A stretch of 32,272 nt of DNA from Pseudomonadota bacterium (GCA_023432885.1 JAEZEU010000320.1:1-32272), one strand, 5' to 3'. Shown: positions 1 through 8,698, numbered from the stretch's first letter. The notes: a model not told the origin generated them from the letters alone. Numbers and translations: made by a program.

Positions 1-7
1 GGGTCTC

Positions 8-709
8 CTAAACACTCACGGATAGCGACGAGCTGCCCTGCGCCGGGACTGCGTTCGCCTGACGCTGGATCATCTGCTCGAGGAAATTGTAGGACGATAT
101 CGCGGCCGTCGACGCGCTGGATGCCGGCGGTCTGGTCATCGTCGAGCCGTCGGTATTGGTGACGGTGGTTTCGCTTGCACCATCCAGCGCCCGCTGCAGC
201 GGATCGTTGGAATCACCGTTGGCGCCATCATCCGCATCATGTCGGTTTTGATGGCGTTGGCGTGTCAGCATTGCCGAGGCCAACTCGGTTTCTGAAACTG
301 AGCCGTCGCCGTCCTTGTCGAGCTTGCCGAACACGTCGTCCGCTTGCGTGAGATTGGTGCCGCCGGCGCCCAATGCGTCCTCGAATTCGCTCTTGGTGAT
401 CTTGCCGTCCCTATCGGCGTCGATGTGCAAGAACATATCCTTCAACGCATCCCCGCTGCTTATCGGCACGAACAGCGATCCGGATTGGCTTTGCGCGGCT
501 AGCAGCGCGCTCCAGGTCTCAGGTGATAGCTGCGCGCCGCCTCCTGCCGCGGGAGCTGCGCTCGTGCCGGTCGAGGTTGCAGCATCCGCCTGGAAGGCGA
601 ACAGGTTGGGCTGGTCCTGACCGGAGCCTGCCGATGGCGTCTGTTTCGACGACAGCAGACCAAACAGGCTGTCGATCGCGGACGTGGCGGCGCCAAGGGC
701 GAACATCAT
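8..709 (-). CDS. EF-hand calcium-binding protein
   Basis: The 233-residue protein carries two canonical EF-hand loops of the DxDxDG form at about residues 97-108 (DADRDGKITKSE) and 131-142 (DKDGDGSVSETE), so it very likely binds Ca2+. The rest is low-complexity, rich in Ala, Ser, Thr and Gly. The N-terminus (MMFALGAATSAIDSLFGLL) is hydrophobic but is not a clear signal peptide. I chose the ATG at 709 because GGAGG lies 7 bases upstream; an in-frame ATG 13 codons earlier has no such site. Rhizobial EF-hand proteins of this kind are usually annotated only by domain. The partner and role are unknown. It is divergent from rpe, with 251 bases between them in which I see no gene. Confidence 0.85.
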   Translation of the reverse strand: MMFALGAATSAIDSLFGLLSSKQTPSAGSGQDQPNLFAFQADAATSTGTSAAPAAGGGAQLSPETWSALLAAQSQSGSLFVPISSGDALKDMFLHIDADRDGKITKSEFEDALGAGGTNLTQADDVFGKLDKDGDGSVSETELASAMLTRQRHQNRHDADDGANGDSNDPLQRALDGASETTVTNTDGSTMTRPPASSASTAAISSYNFLEQMIQRQANAVPAQGSSSLSVSV

Positions 710-960
710 GACGAAGCCTCCAACACGGCCGCGGTGCGCGGCGCACAACTATGCGCCGAAACCGCAGCAAATGCCGTGCCATCGGAAAAAACCCAGCAAA
801 ATAAAGGACCCGTCGCACTCCGGCGGAACCAAAGCCCCGGCAACAAGTGCCCGGTGCGGCAGAAATTTCCGCCCACAAGGAAGCCGTGGCCACATTGCTC
901 GACAGGGGCTCACCGTGTTACGCGACACCTTTGCGACCCGCCAGATGTTCCGGAAGCGCC

Positions 961-1662
961 ATGTCCCAGCCGTTTGCGCCACGTCCCCTCGTCATCGCGC
1001 CCTCGGTGCTCGCCTCGGACTTTTCCAGGCTGGGCGAGGAAGTCCGCAGCGTCGATGCCGCCGGCGCCGACTGGATCCATCTCGACGTGATGGACGGCCA
1101 TTTCGTGCCGAACATTTCCTACGGACCCGATGTCATCAAGGCGATGCGGCCACATACAAAGAAGATATTCGACGCCCACCTGATGATCGCGCCCTGCGAC
1201 CCTTATCTCGAGGCGTTTGCGAAGGCCGGCTGCGACCACATCACCGTGCATGCCGAGGCCGGCCCGCATTTGCATCGCTCGCTGCAGGCGATCCGCTCGC
1301 TCGGCAAGAAGGCCGGCGTTTCGCTCAACCCGGCGACTCCCGCAAGCGCCATCGAATATGTGCTTGATCTCATCGACCTGGTGCTGGTCATGTCCGTCAA
1401 CCCGGGATTCGGCGGACAGGCCTTCATTCCCTCGGCGCTCGGCAAGATCAGGGACATCCGCGCGATGACCGCAGGACGTCCGATCGACATCGAGGTCGAT
1501 GGCGGCGTCAGCCCTGATGTCTCGGGCCAGCTTGCCGCGGCCGGCGCCAACGCCTTTGTCGCCGGCTCGGCCGTGTTCAAGGGCGGCACGACGGAAGCCT
1601 ACAGGGCGAACATCGCCGCGATCCGCGATGCCGCGCTGGCCGCGCGGGGTGAGGCGATTTGA
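961..1662 (+). CDS. rpe: ribulose-phosphate 3-epimerase
   Basis: This cytoplasmic enzyme interconverts D-ribulose 5-phosphate and D-xylulose 5-phosphate in the pentose phosphate pathway and the Calvin cycle. The 233-residue length is normal for the family. Visible hallmarks are IAPSVLASD near the N-terminus, HLDVMDGHFVPN at 40-51 with catalytic Asp42, the VNPGFGGQ phosphate-binding loop at about 146-153, and EVDGGV with the second catalytic Asp180. The reading frame is open further upstream, but homology begins at the ATG at 961 (MSQPFAPRPL), which has GGAAG just upstream. Its downstream neighbour, an SDR gene, is convergent. The 272 bases between them hold no gene that I can recognise. Confidence 0.96.
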   Translation: MSQPFAPRPLVIAPSVLASDFSRLGEEVRSVDAAGADWIHLDVMDGHFVPNISYGPDVIKAMRPHTKKIFDAHLMIAPCDPYLEAFAKAGCDHITVHAEAGPHLHRSLQAIRSLGKKAGVSLNPATPASAIEYVLDLIDLVLVMSVNPGFGGQAFIPSALGKIRDIRAMTAGRPIDIEVDGGVSPDVSGQLAAAGANAFVAGSAVFKGGTTEAYRANIAAIRDAALAARGEAI

Positions 1663-1934
1663 ACAACCGCATAGCCCCTGTGGCAACGACTACCCGCCGT
1701 CACACTTCCTCATTGTCACAGCGCGGTTTCACCTGAGTTATGCAAGTTCATTGTCACTCTCCCGGAGAGAGAGGGCGCAGGGAAAGCCGGGCGCCGACTT
1801 CGCCGCAGTCCCGTCTGCGAAGGTCGTGAAAGAAAGCACAGGAGTTAACTGCGGGTACAGCCTGGACCGACCAGTGCCAGTGATTTGCCCGACGAGACAA
1901 GCCAGACGTGAAATCAGAATATGAGTTGACGCAG

Positions 1935-2696
1935 CTAAGTTAGTCCCAAGCCGCCATCGACGGCGAGAACCTGGCCCGTCGTCCACTGCGAGGCGGGGCT
2001 CGCAAGCTGAACAATCCAATGCGCAACGTCGTCGGGAACGCCGCGTCGGCCGAGCGGGATTCTTCTGCGTTCTTCTTCCTTGACGGCCTCCGCCTGTTCC
2101 GCGGACAGCCCCATCATCCCGGTCAAGGCGCCGGATTCCGTGGGGCCGGCCGCCACCGCATTCACCCTTATCCCGAGCGGCGCGAGTTCGAGCGCCCAGC
2201 AACGAGTCAGGTGTTCAAGCGCCGCCTTGCTGCCGGCGTAGTGGGACAGTCCCGCCGCCGGCCGGTGGCCGAAGGTCGAGGAGACGTTAATGATGCTGCC
2301 CTGCGTCGCTTTCAGATAAGGGAGGGCGGCGCTGGCCAGAAGGCTCGGACCGAGCACATTGACGGCAAAGATGTCTGCGATCCGATCGGCCGCCGCATCC
2401 GATAAGGGAAGGATGGCGCCCGCGCCGGCGTTGTTGACGAGCGCATCCACTCTGCCCCACCGCCCGACCGCCTCGGAGATAGTCCGCCTGGCATCTTCAG
2501 CAGAGGAGCTATCCGCAATCACGCCCGCGATGTTCCTATGCTCCGACATCGTTTGCTCGACGGGCGCCGCGCGGCGACCGGTGATGAGCACCTTATCGCC
2601 CTGGTTGGCGAAACGGAGCGCGGCTGCCCGCCCGATGCCAGAGCCGCCGCCCGTGATGATCACGACTTTTTCGTTCTGCATGTTCGTTCGCCTCAT
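1935..2696 (-). CDS. SDR-family NAD(P)-dependent oxidoreductase
   Basis: Classical short-chain dehydrogenase/reductase of 253 residues with a Rossmann fold. The cofactor loop TGGGSGIG is at 15-22, the structural NNAG motif at 88-91, a catalytic Ser at about 139-140, and the YxxxK pair is Tyr153/Lys157. GRRAA after the second strand is compatible with NADP preference (inference). The substrate cannot be read from the sequence. Two starts are possible: ATG at 2696, where AGGGAG sits only 2 bases away, and ATG at 2681 with GAGG 9 bases upstream; the second may be the real one. It is the last gene of a minus-strand series that includes an MBL-fold hydrolase and an NDH-2-like flavoprotein. Confidence 0.9.
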   Translation of the reverse strand: MRRTNMQNEKVVIITGGGSGIGRAAALRFANQGDKVLITGRRAAPVEQTMSEHRNIAGVIADSSSAEDARRTISEAVGRWGRVDALVNNAGAGAILPLSDAAADRIADIFAVNVLGPSLLASAALPYLKATQGSIINVSSTFGHRPAAGLSHYAGSKAALEHLTRCWALELAPLGIRVNAVAAGPTESGALTGMMGLSAEQAEAVKEEERRRIPLGRRGVPDDVAHWIVQLASPASQWTTGQVLAVDGGLGLT

Positions 2697-2807
2697 CGCT
2701 CCCTAAAGCTCGATGCATTCAAAGCGGGCATGAATATCGCTTTCGTTCGATGACCAGGCTGAGCGAGGGCCGAACTCCGTAGCGTTACGAGTACGGCCCC
2801 AAAGCGG

Positions 2808-3725
2808 TCAGTAGTCCCAGAAGGCTGGCACATAACGGAACGCGTTGCCGTCGACCGCCACCCGCCCGACGGACGGGAATGGCAAGTGAGTGGCCACCAG
2901 CATCTCGCCGGTCTCGGCCAGCTCCCGCAAGAGACGGACCCTAACGCGCGCCGCCTCCTCGGGGTCGTGCTCGAATCCATTGTGCCAGCCGGGCTGCTCG
3001 AACCCGACCGTAAACACCGCATCGCCGGCGAACGTCAGCGCGTCGCGACCGGACGCCAGGCGGACCACGCTGTGCCCTGGAGTGTGGCCACCGGTGCGAC
3101 GGACGACGACGCCCGGCGCCACCTCGTGCTCCTCATCGAACTGCCGTAGCTGGTTGTGGTATTCTTTCATGAACCGCTTGGCGGCCGACCGAAGCGCGTC
3201 CGGAAATCCCGCCGGCATGGCGGTGTGGGAGAAATCGGGCGACTCCCAGAACCTGACCTCGGCGGCCGCCACGTGGATCAACAGGTCCGGACGTAATCGG
3301 TCCTTCACGCCGTCTACGAGCAAACCGCCAATGTGGTCCATGTGCATGTGAGTCAGCACCACGTCCGTCACGGACCCAAGATCGATGCCGGCGGCGTCCA
3401 GCCGCTTGATCAGCTGCCCGGCCCGCGGCAGATGCAAGTCTGGATCGCCCCCAAGTCCGGCGTCGACGAGAATGGTCCGATTGGCGCTACGCACCAGGAC
3501 CGCGTTCAGCGCCCAGTCGAAAGCATCCGGCGGCAGGAACATGTCGTTCAGCCAAGCCGCCCGGCTGGCCGGGTCGGCATTGTGACCCAACATCTTGGTG
3601 GGAAGCGGCAGGACCCCATCGCTGACGACCAGCACGTCAATCTCGCCGACTCGCAACGCGTAGCGCGACGGAACGAGTTCTTCGGGCCTGGATGGAACGG
3701 GGTATGCCGTGCTCTGTAGATTCAT
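2808..3725 (-). CDS. MBL-fold metallohydrolase
   Basis: Metallo-beta-lactamase-fold hydrolase of 305 residues. The dinuclear metal motif HMHMDH is at 126-131, followed by GHTPGHS, FAGDAVF and ATHLPFP, which supply the other metal ligands. The family includes AHL lactonases (AttM/AiiA, YtnP) and other lactone or ester hydrolases; which reaction applies here is not visible. The frame stays open far upstream, where it only shadows the flavoprotein gene. The ATG at 3725 is preceded by AGGAGG at 5-base spacing, so I chose it. A second in-frame ATG at 3764 also has AGGAG at 8 bases and would add 13 residues. Confidence 0.88.
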   Translation of the reverse strand: MNLQSTAYPVPSRPEELVPSRYALRVGEIDVLVVSDGVLPLPTKMLGHNADPASRAAWLNDMFLPPDAFDWALNAVLVRSANRTILVDAGLGGDPDLHLPRAGQLIKRLDAAGIDLGSVTDVVLTHMHMDHIGGLLVDGVKDRLRPDLLIHVAAAEVRFWESPDFSHTAMPAGFPDALRSAAKRFMKEYHNQLRQFDEEHEVAPGVVVRRTGGHTPGHSVVRLASGRDALTFAGDAVFTVGFEQPGWHNGFEHDPEEAARVRVRLLRELAETGEMLVATHLPFPSVGRVAVDGNAFRYVPAFWDY

Positions 3726-3850
3726 CTTCGCCTCCTGTTTGGTGTTGCGGATCACCTGATTCATCTTGAAGACTCCTGTTTGATCTTGAAGGATGGTTCT
3801 CAGCAGCCTCCGTTCCCGCGCGGCCGGCGTGGTCAATGCTGGTGAGGTGT

Positions 3851-5056
3851 TCAGAGGTCGGTCACGCGTTCCGGATCGGCCGAGGCGAGTGCCGCCGCGC
3901 GCTCGGCCTTCGGCGGATAGATCCAGACAGTGTTGATCTCCTGCTTGGTCTTCTTGGCCACGTCGCCGACCATCTCCACCTTGCGCTCCCAGCCGCGCGT
4001 GAACAGCGCGCCGGCTTCGCCAAGATCGAGGCAGGTGACGTAAGCCTTCTGGTGATAACGCTTGGTCGGAATACCCAGCAGCTCGGCCGCGGCATTGTTG
4101 CCGGCAAAAGCGCCCATCCGCGTAGCGTGCTGGCACGACATCAGCGCGTAATTTCCGTCATCGTCACAGGCGGCGCGGGCGGCATCGCCGGTGGCGAAGA
4201 CGCCATCCACTTCCGGCACGCGCAGATCGCGGTCGACCAGCAGCCGGCCGAAATTGTCGCGTTCGGCAGGGATCTGCTGGGTCAACGGCGCGGCGCGCAT
4301 GCCGGCCGCCCAGATCACGGTTTCGGTTTCAATGCGCTCGCCGCTCGAGAGGGTGACGCCGGATTCATCGAGCGAGGCAACGCCGGCGCCGAGCCGGGTC
4401 TCTACGCCGAGCTTGTTCAGGGCCTCCTGGATGATGGGCCGGGGGCCTTCGCCCATGTCAGGTGCGATCGCACTATTCCGGTCGACGATGATGACGCGCG
4501 GCTTGGACTTGTGTCCGAAAATCTCACGCAGCCGCGCCGGCAGCTCCGTTGCCGCCTCGATGCCGGTGAAGCCGCCGCCGGCGACGACGATCGTGTCGCG
4601 GCCGTTCATGGCCGGCCGGTCGGCGAGATCGTGCAGATGCTTGTCGAGCGCGATTGCATCATCGAGCGAGTCGACGGAAAAGGCGTGCTTGGCGAGGCCC
4701 GGAATGTTCGGACGGACCAGCCGGCTTCCGGTAGCGACGACGAGGCGATCGTAAGAGAGCAGGCTATTCGTGCCGTTGGCGGCCGCGACCTTCAGCGTGC
4801 GAGACTTGGTGTCGACCTCCGCGACGCTGCCTTGGACATAGGCGACGTCGATAGCCTTGAGCACGCCGAGCAGCGGCGCCGTCAGGGTCTCAGGCTTGGA
4901 TTCGTAGAGCCGCGGGCGGACCACGAGCGTTGGCGCAGGGGCAATCAGCGCGATCTCAAGCTGCTGTGGCGAGACGCCGTGAATGTCGCGTAGACGGGCC
5001 GCGGAAAGCGCGGCGTACATGCCGGCGAAGCCGGCGCCGATGATGATTAGTCGCAT
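3851..5056 (-). CDS. NDH-2-like NAD(P)/FAD-dependent oxidoreductase
   Basis: Flavoprotein of 401 residues in the pyridine nucleotide-disulfide oxidoreductase fold, closest by motif to type II NADH:quinone dehydrogenases. The FAD-binding GAGFAG is at 7-12, the NAD(P)H-binding GGGFTG at 160-165, and a late FAD motif GVFATGDAA follows at about 290. No redox-active Cys pair is seen, which argues against thioredoxin- or glutathione-reductase activity. There is no C-terminal membrane helix, so any membrane contact would be peripheral. AAGGAG lies 6 bases before the ATG at 5056. It sits between a truncated hydrolase copy and the MBL-fold hydrolase gene. Electron acceptor and physiological role are unknown. 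Confidence 0.88.
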   Translation of the reverse strand: MRLIIIGAGFAGMYAALSAARLRDIHGVSPQQLEIALIAPAPTLVVRPRLYESKPETLTAPLLGVLKAIDVAYVQGSVAEVDTKSRTLKVAAANGTNSLLSYDRLVVATGSRLVRPNIPGLAKHAFSVDSLDDAIALDKHLHDLADRPAMNGRDTIVVAGGGFTGIEAATELPARLREIFGHKSKPRVIIVDRNSAIAPDMGEGPRPIIQEALNKLGVETRLGAGVASLDESGVTLSSGERIETETVIWAAGMRAAPLTQQIPAERDNFGRLLVDRDLRVPEVDGVFATGDAARAACDDDGNYALMSCQHATRMGAFAGNNAAAELLGIPTKRYHQKAYVTCLDLGEAGALFTRGWERKVEMVGDVAKKTKQEINTVWIYPPKAERAAALASADPERVTDL

Positions 5057-5163
5057 AGTTCGCTCCTTGGTTTGCTGCTCTTGGAAAGTCCGTGCGGCTC
5101 CGCCGCTGCTCCTTCAAGGGCAGCGTTCGGTAACGATACGAAGAGGGAATGCGAATGCTGGCG

Positions 5164-5454
5164 TTAAGGCGCGCCGCAGCGTGGCAGCGGCGAGCCGGGC
5201 GGCCAACCGTGGCGGAAGACGATTGGCTGGTCGGCTTTGGGGTCCCAGTCCCGGTAACCAAGACCGGATCCGCTTCTGGTCATGATCGTAACCAGCGGCT
5301 GCGCCGCTTGTGCTGAAGGTGGCGCAATCTCCACCTCCTCACCTGCCGCGGAAGTGAAGCGAACGGCCAGAGAGAGGCCGTAGAAGACCGCAGGGGCAAC
5401 GACGCGGCGTGGCGATCGGATTGCAAGTGGTTTGGCGAAGCTCTTCCAGGTCAT
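5164..5454 (-). pseudogene. truncated alpha/beta hydrolase (N-terminal fragment)
   Basis: A 96-codon reading frame starts at the ATG at 5454, preceded by GGAG 6 bases upstream. Its first half looks like a leader with a hydrophobic stretch (APAVFYGLSLAVRF). Residues near the end, YRDWDPKADQPIVFRHGWP, match the N-terminal strand and oxyanion HGWP of the intact hydrolase next door (YKDWGPKSAQPIVFHHGWP). Just after HGWP the similarity stops and a TAA follows about a dozen codons later, so the nucleophile elbow and the rest of the catalytic domain are missing. I found no continuation in the other frames, so this looks like a deletion remnant rather than a simple frameshift. It may still be translated, but cannot be an active hydrolase. 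Confidence 0.7.
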
Positions 5455-5485
5455 TTTTTTCTCCGCTGTTCCTGATCGACGCCGA

Positions 5486-6316
5486 CTAGGCGGAGATGAA
5501 GGAAAGAATCTCGGTGTTGATGAAGTCGGCATGTGTCGTGCACAGGCCGTGCGGCAGAAGGTCGTAGATTTTTAGCGTGCTGCGCTTCAGTAACTGCGCC
5601 GACAGGGGTGCGGAATCGGCGACCGGTACGATTTGATCGTCACCACCATGCAGGACGAGCGTTGGGTGAGTGATGCTTTTCAGATCCTCGGTGAAGTCCG
5701 TTTCCGAAAAAGCCTTGATGCCGTCATAGTGGGCCTTGGCGCTACCCATCATGCTTTGGCGCCACCAATTCCAGATCACGGCCTGCGATGGTTCTGCGCC
5801 AGGTCGGTTATAGCCGTAGAATGGACCGCTCGCGAAGTCTCTGTAGAACTGCGCCCTGTTGGCGGCGAGTTGCTGGCGCAGGCCGTTGAACACTTCTATG
5901 GGCAGGCCACCCGGATTGGCCTCCGTCTTCAGCATCAGCGGCGGCACCGCACCGATCAGGACCAGCTTCGCGACGCGATTTTTGTCATGGCGTGCAACAT
6001 AGCGCGTGGCCTCACCGCCTCCCGTGGAATGACCAATGTGAATGGCATTCCGAAGATCAAGGTGCTCGACGACCGCTGCGACATCGGCTGCGTAGTGATC
6101 CATATCGTGACCATCACTCACCTGCGTCGAGCGGCCATGACCCCGGCGATCATGGGCGATGACACGGTACCCCTTGCCAACGAAGAAGAGCATCTGGTTA
6201 TCCCAGTCGTCGGCCGTCAGTGGCCAGCCGTGGTGGAAAACGATCGGCTGGGCGGATTTCGGCCCCCAGTCCTTGTAGAAAATCTGGACGCCATCGTTGG
6301 TGGTGACGGAGATCAT
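5486..6316 (-). CDS. alpha/beta hydrolase (cofactor-free haloperoxidase/esterase type)
   Basis: Complete 276-residue alpha/beta hydrolase. The oxyanion HGW is at 29-31, the nucleophile elbow GHSTGG holds Ser97, the acid is Asp227 (GGDDQIVP) and the base His256 (PHGLCTTH). This spacing is that of cofactor-free chloroperoxidases/arylesterases of the non-heme haloperoxidase family. These proteins act as esterases or perhydrolases; the natural substrate is unknown. AAGGGA precedes the ATG at 6316 by about 8 bases. It lies 114 bases downstream of an AraC-type regulator on the same strand and 31 bases upstream of a truncated copy of a similar hydrolase, so control by that regulator is plausible (inference). 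Confidence 0.92.
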   Translation of the reverse strand: MISVTTNDGVQIFYKDWGPKSAQPIVFHHGWPLTADDWDNQMLFFVGKGYRVIAHDRRGHGRSTQVSDGHDMDHYAADVAAVVEHLDLRNAIHIGHSTGGGEATRYVARHDKNRVAKLVLIGAVPPLMLKTEANPGGLPIEVFNGLRQQLAANRAQFYRDFASGPFYGYNRPGAEPSQAVIWNWWRQSMMGSAKAHYDGIKAFSETDFTEDLKSITHPTLVLHGGDDQIVPVADSAPLSAQLLKRSTLKIYDLLPHGLCTTHADFINTEILSFISA

Positions 6317-6430
6317 GGGATCGGTCCCTTGAGTTCGTGTGTCGCTCTCTCAGCGTGGGCACGACGATCTCTAGCGAACCTGGCGCTTCGCTGCCCCAGC
6401 GCGATTGCCGTGGCTGTAGAGCGATTGCTA

Positions 6431-7390
6431 TTACCGGCTGCGCTTTCGCCAATCGCTCGGGGTTTCGCCGGTCAGCTTCCTGAACGCCGCGGCAAAGGCG
6501 GTCTGCGAGGAATAGCCAAGCGCCGCAGCGATGGAGACGACCGGCTCCTCGCTGTCACGCAGCATGTTCTGGGCCTGCTCGAGCCGGTGCTGCCGCAGCC
6601 AGGCATGCGGGGAAAGCCCAGTGCTTTCCTTGAAGGCGCGGCAGAAGTGGAAGCGCGAAAGGCCGGCATCAGAAGCGAGCGCATCGAGGGAGACGTCCGC
6701 ATTGCTATCTGAGCGCAACCGCTCAATCGCTCGAAGCAGGACCTTCGGGGACAGGCCACCCATGGTCGGCTGGAACGCGGTTGGCGAACCTGTGTGCGCA
6801 GCCAGCAGGCGCGTCGCCAACAGATCTATCAGCTGATGCCGGAACAGCGTATCCAGTGCCCCATTGCCCTCCAGCGCGTCCGCAGCGCTCAAGAGCAGTC
6901 GGGACGTAATAGGGTCAGGATGCGCCGTCCTCTCCAGCAGGTCGGCCGGTTTGGCGGTCCCGGCTTCCCCTGCGACGCGCCTCAGTGTTGCATCCGGAAG
7001 ATATAATTGAACTACATCGACGGGCTTCGGAATATCCCATCGGGAGGTCGATCCTTCCGGGATGATGATCACGACTCCGGGACGGAACGTCCCGATCGCA
7101 ACCGACTTTCCCGACCGCCGCTGCATGCGCTGCATAACGCCGTTGTACGCCATGATCACGTGGTGGCTCATGGGTCCGACGATGTCGTGCAGTGGATCAT
7201 GTTTCCAGTGTGCGATTCCGGCTCCAGAGGAGTCCAATGCCATGCGAGTTGGTTCAGTCCTGAGCACGCGCGCCATCTCCACGTCGGCGGCGCGCCGCTG
7301 AGCTATCGAACTGTCGTCCGGCTGCGCGCCCGACGCGGTTGGCAAGCCTGTGTGCGAGGGATTGCGCATGAGTGCGGTGATTCCGGTCAT
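6431..7390 (-). CDS. AraC-family transcriptional regulator
   Basis: A 319-residue one-component regulator. The N-terminal half is an effector-sensing region without a recognisable specific ligand. The C-terminal ~100 residues form the double helix-turn-helix of AraC/XylS: first HTH around VSLDALASDAGLSRFHFCRAF, second around VVSIAAALGYSSQTAFAAAFRK, ending in GETPSDWRKR. The ATG at 7390 has AGGAG 7 bases upstream. It heads a minus-strand series (hydrolase, truncated hydrolase, flavoprotein, MBL hydrolase, SDR), which makes it the best candidate local regulator (inference). A second AraC-type gene starts 375 bases away in the opposite direction. Confidence 0.92.
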   Translation of the reverse strand: MTGITALMRNPSHTGLPTASGAQPDDSSIAQRRAADVEMARVLRTEPTRMALDSSGAGIAHWKHDPLHDIVGPMSHHVIMAYNGVMQRMQRRSGKSVAIGTFRPGVVIIIPEGSTSRWDIPKPVDVVQLYLPDATLRRVAGEAGTAKPADLLERTAHPDPITSRLLLSAADALEGNGALDTLFRHQLIDLLATRLLAAHTGSPTAFQPTMGGLSPKVLLRAIERLRSDSNADVSLDALASDAGLSRFHFCRAFKESTGLSPHAWLRQHRLEQAQNMLRDSEEPVVSIAAALGYSSQTAFAAAFRKLTGETPSDWRKRSR

Positions 7391-7765
7391 TGCGTCGCTC
7401 CTGACCGCTTTACGTTCCGATCAGCTGTCCGTATTTGTACGGGTCGACGGCGTTTCTATGCGCTCGGAAGGCTCCGCGTCTTTCCTGAAGCTGCGCTGGT
7501 TTGTCGGATCCTGCTCCAAGCAAGCGCCTGCTTTCACAAACGCATGATGCCGGCGAGGGCTGCGGAGGCATCGAATGAAGATCGCGCGAGGGACATTCAA
7601 GTCCGTTGAAATCGCTGGCGAAAACGTCCTGCGACGACGGGTGCGGCAGGCTGTCACAAGACTATCGCTCCTGGGAGCAAGTCTGGACCATTGCTTGCGG
7701 ATATCGGATAATTCGGCGCTGGCGTCCCAAGCTCCGGTGCTGCCTCACAACCGAGAACTGCTCCA
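7391..7765. other. intergenic region between divergent AraC-type genes
   Basis: These 375 bases separate two divergently oriented AraC-type regulator genes and should contain both promoters. I see no strong inverted repeat and no convincing consensus promoter. Its right half is covered by a 64-codon plus-strand ORF described separately; the other open frames here lack ribosome binding sites. Confidence 0.5.
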
Positions 7766-7769
7766 ATGA
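7575..7769 (+). CDS. candidate small ORF coupled to AraC-type regulator
   Basis: A 64-codon frame begins at an ATG with GGAGG 6 bases upstream, the best ribosome binding site in this intergenic region. Its TGA overlaps the ATG of the downstream AraC-type gene (ATGA), the classical arrangement for translational coupling. The regulator itself has only a weak site (GAGAA), which fits reinitiation. The peptide is basic in its first half (FKSVEIAGENVLRRRVRQ) and resembles no family that I know. Codon use is less GC-biased than in the neighbours (CGA, AGA, ATA and CTA occur), which weakens the case for an ordinary conserved protein. It could be a leader ORF, or chance. Confidence 0.35.
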   Translation: MKIARGTFKSVEIAGENVLRRRVRQAVTRLSLLGASLDHCLRISDNSALASQAPVLPHNRELLQ

Positions 7770-8698
7770 CACAGCCGAGTAATTTCGCGCAGAAAGTCGG
7801 ACGGTTTCTGCACCTGAAGGCTTCGCCACCCACGCTGGTCACGCGTTCGCTGCGCAGCGCCGAACTCGCCGCCACCGAGACCCGCGATGATCATCCCATC
7901 GGCCGGCTTTCCGATTCGATGCTCTCGGAGGACGCCTATCTCGTCAGTCTCAAACTTCGCGATTTCGACGATTGCGAGTGCTGGGAGCGCGGCCGATGCG
8001 TGATCAAAAGCGATATCCGCGCCGGGGCCACCTACCTGTACGACCTGACGCGCGACCCGCGCTACGTCATCGACAAGCCATTCCATTCTCTGTTTTTCTA
8101 CCTCCCCCGTTCGGCGCTGGACGACATGGCGAGACAACACGGCGCGCCGCGAATCGGTGAACTGGCCTATCAGCCTGGCATCGGTCATGACGATGCGACG
8201 GTCCGTCATATCGGTGCATCCTTCCGAGCAGCCTTGGGCCAACCCGATGAGGCCAACCAGCTATTCATCGATCACATGATGCTCGCGCTCACGGCACACG
8301 TTGCCGGCGCATACGGGGGGCTGCGACGCTCCGCCGAGCCGGCACGCCGCGGACTTGCGCCATGGCAACTCAAGCGCGCCTGCGAAAGGCTGGAGTCCGA
8401 TCTTCGCGGAAAGTTTTCGCTGAAAGAGATTGCGGCCGACTTCGATCTGTCCGTCAGTCATTTCTCGCGAGCTTTTCGTGCCTCCACCGGTTTGCCGCCG
8501 CATCAGTGGCTGCTTCGCCAGCGCGTGAATACGGCAAAGCAGTTGATGAGGGTGCGCGACCTGTCACTGTCGGAGATCGCTATATCGGCCGGGTTCGCCA
8601 ATCAAAGCCACTTCACGCGGGTGTTTTCTTCGATGGTTGGCATTAGTCCGGGGGTTTGGCGCCGCGAGGCAAGGGGCGCGCCGGACGGCGAAACCTGA
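7766..8698 (+). CDS. AraC-family transcriptional regulator
   Basis: A 310-residue AraC/XylS-type regulator. The C-terminal DNA-binding domain covers roughly residues 205-300, with helix-turn-helix segments around FSLKEIAADFDLSVSHFSRAF and LSLSEIAISAGFANQSHFTRVF, followed by the typical GISPGVWRR. The N-terminal half contains a beta-rich segment (DIRAGATYLYDLTRDPRYVI) and a segment of the kind found in effector-binding domains; the ligand is unknown. The gene is divergent from the other AraC-type gene and convergent with the catalase-family gene, whose stop lies 20 bases away. The two regulators share only the fold, so they are not recent duplicates. Confidence 0.92.
   Translation: MTQPSNFAQKVGRFLHLKASPPTLVTRSLRSAELAATETRDDHPIGRLSDSMLSEDAYLVSLKLRDFDDCECWERGRCVIKSDIRAGATYLYDLTRDPRYVIDKPFHSLFFYLPRSALDDMARQHGAPRIGELAYQPGIGHDDATVRHIGASFRAALGQPDEANQLFIDHMMLALTAHVAGAYGGLRRSAEPARRGLAPWQLKRACERLESDLRGKFSLKEIAADFDLSVSHFSRAFRASTGLPPHQWLLRQRVNTAKQLMRVRDLSLSEIAISAGFANQSHFTRVFSSMVGISPGVWRREARGAPDGET

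Noticed and set aside
910..1686. Long minus-strand frame opposite rpe
   Set aside because: It is a shadow of the rpe coding frame, a common artefact of GC-rich codon bias.
1663..1934. Sequence near 1760-1810 (CGGAGAGAGAGGGCGCAGGG, then AAGCCGGGCGCC) that resembles a recurring rhizobial intergenic element
   Set aside because: The resemblance is from memory only, the window holds no second copy, and no clear inverted repeat defines its ends.
3836..4993. 385-codon plus-strand frame opposite the flavoprotein gene
   Set aside because: The opposite strand has full NDH-2 motifs; this frame has none.
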